A stretch of DNA of 64,000 nt from Varroa destructor. Its lineage: Eukaryota > Arthropoda > Arachnida > Mesostigmata > Varroidae. This document shows positions 63,395 to 64,000 of the stretch, piece after piece. Position numbers and translations under genes: made by a program. The notes under the pieces are model-generated. The model was given only the letters and a program-made list of their open reading frames with translations, was not told where the DNA came from and searched no databases. Positions within the stretch are counted from its first letter, which is position 1. Each line of letters begins with the position of its first letter. The stretch is from positions 15,302,243 through 15,366,242 of the forward strand of contig NW_019211454.1 of assembly GCF_002443255.2 (NCBI RefSeq), written 5' to 3'.

Positions 63395-64000
63395 GCGATG
63401 TCATTTATATCAGTTGTAAAAAATTAAGAAAATATGAATTAAGAAATAAAAAAATTACATGAACTATATATAAGACATATATTCATACATCACATGCATT
63501 TATTACTAGAAAACCCTCATAAAACGATACTATAATACACCTTTTAATAATGCGCTTTCTACCAGCATCAATGAAGAGGAAAGAGCAAAGAGAGGAGCTC
63601 TTTACCAGTAAGGAGTGATAAAGCTGAAAAAACGATCTTGTTTCATTAAATAATAAACATGTGTATTTAAATAAACATTTAACACACCGTCCTTCCTTAA
63701 TAATGTTTATGAATAAAACGTTAGATAAAAACGTAGCTAGCTTTTAAGGAGTTTTTATTACCGTGGTATATGCCTCTTAGAAAAACTAACACTACTAAAA
63801 ACACTAACTAATACTAAAAACACTAACAGATGAACAAGCAGGTTTCGTCGTGTGTTTCTACTTAATATTTCTCTCTGGAAGGGAAACAGCGAAGTTACGA
63901 TGACTCGATATCTGTGTGTGTGTAGGCTATAAAAACAAGGCAATATCTCGATGCAATGCTTAACGGCAGCACTGAGCATAAGAATTTAGAGCATTGAGCT
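63395..64000. other. 3' flank, no gene supported
   Basis: AT-rich, with a short tandem duplication (ACTACTAAAAACACTAACTA) at about 63784-63830. Several AATAAA motifs (for example near 63444) could be relict poly(A) signals of the pseudogene. Confidence 0.5.

Overview
The window is nuclear DNA from a eukaryote, most likely an arthropod; a chelicerate such as a mite or tick would fit, but this is inference. The reasons are AT-rich intergenic DNA full of (TA)n and (CA)n microsatellites, TATA boxes and AATAAA signals, GT-AG introns in two genes, intronless cytosolic-type Hsp70 genes, a metazoan Bcl-2 family gene and a secreted Sushi plus F-type-lectin gene. A 25-base N gap at 16311-16335 marks an assembly join.

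The dominant feature is a cluster of Hsp70 genes from about 6 kb to 63.4 kb. Five copies have uninterrupted reading frames. Three are close to canonical cytosolic Hsp70: 6110-8041 (+), 19961-21934 (-) and 24491-26368 (-, but lacking the EEVD tail). Two are divergent and stop before the helical lid: 38076-39734 (+) and 44874-46565 (+). Around them lie at least nine Hsp70 relics at different stages of decay: 8789-10480, 11284-11537, 32850-34095, 34560-36610, 42355-43560, 43610-43790, 51690-52381, 54637-55716, 58965-59642 and 61665-63394. Some are full length with many stops and frameshifts; others are N- or C-terminal pieces. This is a birth-and-death tandem family seen at many ages.

Two unrelated spliced genes sit inside the cluster, both on the minus strand. 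At 16336-18180 four exons encode a signal peptide, one Sushi (CCP) domain and one F5/8C or F-type-lectin (FTP) domain, running into the assembly gap. At 48910-50109 two exons encode a 204-residue Bcl-2 family protein with BH4-like, BH3, BH1 and BH2 regions and a C-terminal membrane anchor; its intron falls exactly after the conserved Trp of BH2. A small secreted ORF (28951-29220, -) and a coding-like stretch (29930-30440, -) are weaker candidates.

The rest (0-5.9 kb, 11.5-16.3, 22-24.3, 26.4-28.9, 36.6-37.7, 40.2-42.3, 46.6-48.5, 52.4-54.6, 55.7-58.9 and 59.6-61.4 kb) is intergenic, with microsatellites, short tandem duplications and one striking nested palindrome at 8473-8660. I found no rRNA, credible tRNA, reverse transcriptase, transposase or CRISPR array. 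All Hsp70 and Bcl-2 assignments were made by eye from motif similarity.
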